Below are positions 59,978 to 64,000 of a stretch of DNA of 64,000 nucleotides, piece by piece. Source of the DNA: Gottfriedia sp049568075 (GTDB lineage Bacteria > Bacillota > Bacilli > Bacillales > Bacillaceae_G); assembly GCA_049568075.1 (NCBI GenBank), contig CP144911.1; one strand, written 5' to 3'. The notes below the pieces were generated by a model, which made no database searches, was not told the origin of the DNA, and saw only the letters and a list, made by a program, of their open reading frames with translations. Both the position numbers and the translations under genes were made by a program. Position 1 is the first letter of the stretch, and each line of letters starts with the position of its first letter.

Positions 59978-60805
59978 ATGGAATTATGGTTTACTGAAAA
60001 ACAAACAAAAAACTTTGGAATTACTGCTAAAATTAATAAAACTTTACATACAGAGCAAACTGAGTTTCAAAAGCTTGACATGGTAGAGACAGAAGAGTTC
60101 GGAAACATGCTTATTTTAGATGGTATGGTTATGACAACTCAAAAAGATGAGTTTGTTTACCACGAAATGGTAGCGCATGTACCTTTATTCACACACCCAA
60201 ATCCTGAAAACGTATTAGTTGTAGGTGGCGGTGACGGTGGTGTTATTCGTGAAGTATTAAAACACCCAAGTGTAAAGAAAGCAACTCTAGTTGAAATCGA
60301 TGGAAAAGTAATTGAGTACTCTAAAATATACTTACCTGAAATTGCAGGGAAATTAGAAGATCCACGTGTAGAAGTAAAAGTAGACGATGGATTTATGCAT
60401 ATTGCAAATAGTGAAAATGTATACGATGTAATTATGGTAGACTCAACTGAACCAGTTGGTCCTGCAGTTAACTTATTTACAAAAGGCTTCTATGCTGGTA
60501 TCTCTAAAGCATTAAAAGAAGATGGTATTTTTGTAGCTCAAACGGACAATCCATGGTTTACTCCTGAGTTAATCACACAAGTTCAACGTGATGTAAGAGA
60601 AATCTTCCCAATCACTCGTTTATACATTGCAAACATTCCAACATATCCAAGTGGAATGTGGACATTTACAATCGGTTCGAAAAAACATGATCCACTTGAA
60701 GTAGAAGAGAATCGTTTCTTCGATATTGAGACAAAATATTATACTAAAGAGCTACACAAAGCAGCGTTCGTATTACCAAAATTTGTAGCTGATCTTACTA
60801 AATAA
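59978..60805 (+). CDS. speE: Spermidine synthase
   Basis: A 275-residue aminopropyltransferase making spermidine from putrescine and decarboxylated SAM. Evidence is EYQRLDMVETEEFG-like QKLDMVETEEFGNMLILDG near 31-49, QKDEFVYHEMVAHVPL near 60, the nucleotide motif VLVVGGGDGGVIREVLKH near 83, the catalytic Asp in MVDSTEPVGPA near 157 and DNPWFTPEL near 185. It is followed after 12 bases by speB, which supplies putrescine. Confidence 0.96.
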   Translation: MELWFTEKQTKNFGITAKINKTLHTEQTEFQKLDMVETEEFGNMLILDGMVMTTQKDEFVYHEMVAHVPLFTHPNPENVLVVGGGDGGVIREVLKHPSVKKATLVEIDGKVIEYSKIYLPEIAGKLEDPRVEVKVDDGFMHIANSENVYDVIMVDSTEPVGPAVNLFTKGFYAGISKALKEDGIFVAQTDNPWFTPELITQVQRDVREIFPITRLYIANIPTYPSGMWTFTIGSKKHDPLEVEENRFFDIETKYYTKELHKAAFVLPKFVADLTK

Positions 60806-60817
60806 GGGGGCTTTATT

Positions 60818-61690
60818 ATGCGTTTTGATGAAGCTTATTCTGGAAATGTATTCATAAAGAGTCATCCAAGCTTTGAAGAAAGTAAAGCAGTTATTTATGG
60901 TATGCCTATGGATTGGACTGTAAGTTTCAGACCAGGCTCTCGTTTTGGTCCTGCGCGTATTCGTGAAGTTTCAATTGGATTAGAGGAATATAGTCCATAT
61001 CAAGATAAAGAACTTGAAGAAGTTAAGTATTTTGACGCAGGGGATATTCCATTACCATTTGGTAATGCTCAAAGAAGCCTTGATATGATTGAAGATTATA
61101 TTGACGGCTTATTAGCTGAAGGCAAATTTCCACTAGGAATGGGTGGAGAGCATCTTGTATCATGGCCAGTAATGAAAGCTATGTATAAGAAATACCCAGA
61201 TTTAGCTATAATTCACTTTGATGCTCATACTGATTTACGTGATTCATATGAAGGTGAGCCATTATCTCACTCAACACCAATTAAAAAAGTTTGTGATTTA
61301 ATTGGACCAAAAAATGTTTATTCATTTGGAATCCGTTCTGGTATGAAGGAAGAATTTGAATGGGCTAAAGAAGTTGGAATGAATTTATTCAAATTCGAAG
61401 TGCTTGAGCCGTTAAAGAAAGTACTTCCAACGCTTGCTGGACGTCCAGTATATGTAACGATTGATATCGATGTATTAGATCCTGCACATGCTCCTGGAAC
61501 AGGAACTCTTGAAGCAGGTGGTATTACATCAAAAGAAATGCTTGATAGCATCTTAGCAATCGCGAACAGTGATATTAACGTTGTTGGGGCAGACTTAGTA
61601 GAAGTAGCTCCAGTTTACGATCATGCAGAGCAAACTCAAGTTGCGGCAAGTAAATTTATTCGTGAAATCTTATTAGGTTGGGTAAAATAA
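60818..61690 (+). CDS. speB: Agmatinase
   Basis: A 290-residue ureohydrolase converting agmatine to putrescine and urea. The binuclear Mn site is intact: GGEH near 110, HFDAHTDLRD near 133-142 and TIDIDVLDPAHAPGTGT near 212-228. PGSRFGPARIREVSIGLE near 38 is the N-terminal mark. It is co-transcribed with speE, so one message makes putrescine and then spermidine. The arginine decarboxylase that feeds it is not here. Confidence 0.96.
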   Translation: MRFDEAYSGNVFIKSHPSFEESKAVIYGMPMDWTVSFRPGSRFGPARIREVSIGLEEYSPYQDKELEEVKYFDAGDIPLPFGNAQRSLDMIEDYIDGLLAEGKFPLGMGGEHLVSWPVMKAMYKKYPDLAIIHFDAHTDLRDSYEGEPLSHSTPIKKVCDLIGPKNVYSFGIRSGMKEEFEWAKEVGMNLFKFEVLEPLKKVLPTLAGRPVYVTIDIDVLDPAHAPGTGTLEAGGITSKEMLDSILAIANSDINVVGADLVEVAPVYDHAEQTQVAASKFIREILLGWVK

Positions 61691-61701
61691 TAAGATTTGT
61701 T

Positions 61702-61743
61702 AAAGGCGATTTTTCGTTCGTTAGGACGAGAATCGCCTTTTTA
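61702..61743 (+). terminator. Terminator of speE-speB
   Basis: AAAGGCGATT pairs with AATCGCCTTT, with inner CGTTCGTTAGGACG; TTTAT follows. Confidence 0.85.
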
Positions 61744-61811
61744 TATTGAATTTGAAATTGAAACAATTGAGGCCATTAAAATAATAATTTACTAAAATGT
61801 AAAAATGTTAT

Positions 61812-61830
61812 TGATAATGATAATCATTAC
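61812..61830. promoter_or_regulatory. Fur box upstream of the PepSY protein gene
   Basis: TGATAATGATAATCATTAC is close to the classic GATAATGATAATCATTATC box. A second, weaker GATTATTATTATC lies at 61848-61860. Both precede the chosen start at 61880. Confidence 0.75.
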
Positions 61831-61879
61831 CTTTATAATTGAGAACGATTATTATTATCATAATATGGGAGAAGAGAAG

Positions 61880-63001
61880 ATGAAAATTAAAAAAGGGGTA
61901 AGAAAATTTATTTTAACTCTACATTTGGTGTGCAGCTTAGTTTTTGGCCTTTTTATTATTGCTGTTTGTGCAACGGGTAGTGTATTAGTGTTTGGGAATC
62001 AGATTGAACATGTATTAAATCCGCAGTATTTTAAGCCTGCAAGTAGTGAAAGAAATATCGGAATTAAAGAAGCAGAAAAGATTTTTCTTGAACATTACAA
62101 AGGTTTTCAAATTTCGAGGATGGATGTACCTTCAAAGTTAACAGACGTATATCATGCAAGTATGTCAAAAGGACATAATGAAATTGATGCATATGTTGAT
62201 CCTAGCAATGGCAAATTATTAGGCAATTTTGATAGAGAGAAATCAGTCGTTTCTTTTTTTAAAGAGCTACATACACATTTATTATTAGATGATATTGGTG
62301 AAACAATTATTGGTATCGTTGCAATTGCATTTATTACCATTCTTATTACAGGTATTTATTTATGGTATCCAGGTATTAAGCGAATGTTTAAAAGCCTAAA
62401 AATTAAATGGAATAAAAGTCAAATGGCAAAAAATCTATCATTACATAATTTTATAGGGGTTATAACTTTACCATTTTTGCTTGTTGTAGCAATAACAGGA
62501 ATGCTATTTCCATTCCAAGAAAAGATTGAAGAATCCTTGAAATTGAAATTTACATCGAATTATCCTGAAAAACTTAAATCAGTTGATAATAGTAAACAAC
62601 AAATAGAACTGGATACGATCGTTGCCCAAATTAATAAATTACACCCGGAAGGTGAGTTATACAAGTTAAGACTTCCATCGGATAAAGAAGGGGTTATAGA
62701 AGCCCAATTAAGTGATGGCAGTTACGACCCTCAAGGTAAAGGAAATACAAGCGAATTTTTCGATCAATTTTCTGGAAAGCATATAGGAACTTTTTCGAAA
62801 AATACAGAAACAGTCTATGATAAATTCTTTATTTGGCGAGAAAGTTTACATAGAGGCACTTTTGGTGGTGTGTTCGTAAAAATTATTTTTGCCTTAGTTG
62901 GAATAGCTCCACTCGGTTTAGGAATAACTGGAATTACAATGTGGGCGTTAAAACGAAAAAATAAAGTTAAAAAAATGAGTAAATTACAGCAAACAGCTTA
63001 A
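61880..63001 (+). CDS. PepSY-associated transmembrane protein, iron-regulated
   Basis: A 373-residue membrane protein with four helices (about 10-35, 140-165, 190-215, 340-365) and two extracellular PepSY domains (about 40-130 and 225-325). Conserved His residues lie at membrane edges in LHTHLLLDDIGETI, LSLHNFIGVITLP and WRESLHRGTFGG. Relatives are PiuB/FegB-like proteins thought to reduce ferric siderophores or move electrons to haem. The Fur boxes agree with such a role. ATG 61880 follows GGGAGAAGAG; upstream in-frame ATGs are inside the Fur region. Confidence 0.85.
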   Translation: MKIKKGVRKFILTLHLVCSLVFGLFIIAVCATGSVLVFGNQIEHVLNPQYFKPASSERNIGIKEAEKIFLEHYKGFQISRMDVPSKLTDVYHASMSKGHNEIDAYVDPSNGKLLGNFDREKSVVSFFKELHTHLLLDDIGETIIGIVAIAFITILITGIYLWYPGIKRMFKSLKIKWNKSQMAKNLSLHNFIGVITLPFLLVVAITGMLFPFQEKIEESLKLKFTSNYPEKLKSVDNSKQQIELDTIVAQINKLHPEGELYKLRLPSDKEGVIEAQLSDGSYDPQGKGNTSEFFDQFSGKHIGTFSKNTETVYDKFFIWRESLHRGTFGGVFVKIIFALVGIAPLGLGITGITMWALKRKNKVKKMSKLQQTA

Positions 63002-63058
63002 GAAGAACAAAACTTTATATGGGTATGATTTAACGACATTGGTTGAATCATTTGTTAG

Positions 63059-63108
63059 AACCCGAAAGAAAATGCGCAAAAAGACGTATTTATCTTTCGG
63101 TTTTTTTG
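63059..63108 (+). terminator. Terminator of the PepSY gene
   Basis: CCCGAAAGA pairs with TCTTTCGG across a long loop, followed by seven T. Confidence 0.7.
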
Positions 63109-63193
63109 TATAGGGCAAAAATATGATTATTTGTACTGTTTTTATAGTAAAACAACAATTTTGTAGAAAGATAAAAATAGAAATATGTACAAA

Positions 63194-63211
63194 GTTAACG
63201 TTGACGTTAAC
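63194..63211. promoter_or_regulatory. Candidate MerR operator
   Basis: GTTAACGTTGACGTTAAC is a perfect inverted repeat (7-bp arms, 4-bp centre) 68 bp before the MerR gene. TTGACG within it and TAAGAT 18 bp later could form the promoter. Binding by this MerR protein is inferred. Confidence 0.5.
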
Positions 63212-63279
63212 GATACATTAGGAGTAAGATAAATAAGTGATATAAAAAAGTTAAATTCATTTCGAAAGGAGGCAATGAT

Positions 63280-63702
63280 TTGCTTTACAAGATAGATGAA
63301 GTAGCGAAAGAATGTGGATTAACAAAGCGATCGATTCGTTATTATGAAGAAATTGGTTTAATTTCCCCACCTGAAAGAAGTGAAGGAGGATTTCGACTTT
63401 ATTCAGACCTGCATATCGAACGATTGAAGAAAATAATGAATGTTCGGGATGTTCTTGGTTTTTCTTTGCAGGAGGTACAGGAATATATGGCAATTGGTGA
63501 GGCGTTTGAAGAATTCCGATTGCAGTATAGAGAAAACAAAGAAAAGATGAATGATGATGAAAGAAAAGAAAATCTTTTAGGAGCAGAAGCGATACTTGCT
63601 CAACAATTAAAAATGATTGATGAGAAACTTAAAAAAATGAACGATATTCGAGATGAAATGAATGAGATGTATCAGAGGGTGAAAAATGCATTAGAACAAT
63701 AA
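63280..63702 (+). CDS. MerR family transcriptional regulator
   Basis: A 140-residue regulator. The winged helix is at the N-terminus (YKIDEVAKECGLTKRSIRYY, EEIGLISPPERSEGGFRLYS), followed by a coiled coil (about 75-140) and no effector domain. The start is TTG 63280, seven bases after AAAGGAGG; the ATG at 63274 is out of frame. It lies 23 bases before an MFS gene in the same direction and probably activates both. The inducing compound is unknown. Confidence 0.9.
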   Translation: MLYKIDEVAKECGLTKRSIRYYEEIGLISPPERSEGGFRLYSDLHIERLKKIMNVRDVLGFSLQEVQEYMAIGEAFEEFRLQYRENKEKMNDDERKENLLGAEAILAQQLKMIDEKLKKMNDIRDEMNEMYQRVKNALEQ

Positions 63703-63725
63703 ATAATATGGGAGATGGATGAAAT

Positions 63726-64000
63726 ATGTCAAACTTGGCAGATCGTAAAAATCAAAAGACACATGCAAATCAAAAATATAGTCTTTTGAATCAGCCAAAA
63801 GCTATTTGGGCTGTTGGCTTTGCTTGTATTATCGCCTTCATGGGAATTGGATTGGTTGACCCAATTTTACCAGCAATTGCTGAAAAAATGCATGCTTCTA
63901 AAAGTGATGTAACGCTGCTTTTTACAAGTTACAATTTAGTAATGGCATTTGCGATGTTAATAACAGGTTTTATCTCCTCACGTATCGGAATTAAATGGAC
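63726..64000 (+). CDS. MFS transporter, N-terminal fragment
   Basis: The first 91 codons of a gene that continues beyond the window. ATG 63726 follows GGAGATGG. After a polar N-terminus of about 30 residues, TM1 reads AIWAVGFACIIAFMGIGLVD with PILPAIAEKMHASKSDVTLL, and TM2 ends with FISSRIGIKW, where motif A begins. This resembles 12-TM drug exporters of the DHA1 type. Co-transcription with the MerR gene suggests an inducible efflux unit. Confidence 0.85.
   Translation, partial: MSNLADRKNQKTHANQKYSLLNQPKAIWAVGFACIIAFMGIGLVDPILPAIAEKMHASKSDVTLLFTSYNLVMAFAMLITGFISSRIGIKW

Noticed and set aside
1..64000. CRISPR arrays, tRNA or rRNA genes, complete insertion sequences, prophage genes
   Set aside because: None seen. 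The direct repeats present are dispersed intergenic elements, a 168-bp tandem pair and the parC-like iterons, none with spacer-repeat periodicity of CRISPR.

Overview
The window is AT-rich chromosomal DNA from an endospore-forming member of the Bacillaceae. Evidence for this is the germination pair gerQ-cwlJ, the prespore regulator rsfA, Firmicutes-type ribosome binding sites, frequent TTG/GTG starts, and a right half (ung, ywdI, ywdK, gerQ, cwlJ, hemQ, pta, lipL, rsfA, ywfO, ywhB, ywhC, ywhD, pbpG, speE, speB) that follows the Bacillus subtilis ywd-ywf-ywh-spe order from memory. The genus cannot be fixed from sequence alone; Gottfriedia or a related Bacillus-like genus is a guess.

Left part (1-16.8 kb): the tail of a GH43 beta-xylosidase; an exported protein of unknown function; a divergent MFS exporter/TetR pair with an 18-bp palindromic operator; the cstA-ybdD carbon-starvation transporter unit; a YdeI-like protein; a complete Bce-type antimicrobial peptide detoxification module (response regulator, histidine kinase, ATPase, permease); the queC-queD-queE-queF operon for preQ1 under a preQ1-I riboswitch; and a two-gene pgaC-pgaD poly-N-acetylglucosamine synthase.

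Centre (16.7-36 kb): a plasmid-style type II segregation cassette sits on what looks like a chromosome. It has three DnaA-box-like sites, an iteron array of TTGTAyACA words (parC-like), a promoter, a ParM-like actin and a ParR-like ribbon-helix-helix protein. It is followed by a CBS protein, an EamA transporter, purine nucleoside phosphorylase, an orphan ROK regulator, a complete trehalose operon (treP-treA-treR) with a cre site and a mirror-image double operator, an rRNA methyltransferase, peptidase T, a YhhN protein, an L,D-transpeptidase with Ig-like repeats, topoisomerase III and a siroheme-pathway dehydrogenase.

Right part (36-64 kb): a free-standing glucose-type EIIA (a plausible phosphate donor for TreP, which lacks EIIA), a membrane acyltransferase, a DrrAB-type ABC exporter followed by a YhgE/Pip protein, a glycosyltransferase, a YeiH transporter, then the ywd-ywf-ywh-spe block. 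That block is interrupted by a Fur-box-preceded siderophore-binding lipoprotein gene broken by two in-frame stops. The window ends with a Fur-box-preceded PepSY membrane protein and a MerR/MFS pair running off the edge.

Three dispersed repeat families lie in the gaps between genes. The most striking is a small hairpin element (four copies) that in every case sits between two copies of a terminator stem, or parts of one, as if it inserts into rho-independent terminators and duplicates them. No tRNA, rRNA, CRISPR array or full insertion sequence was recognised.
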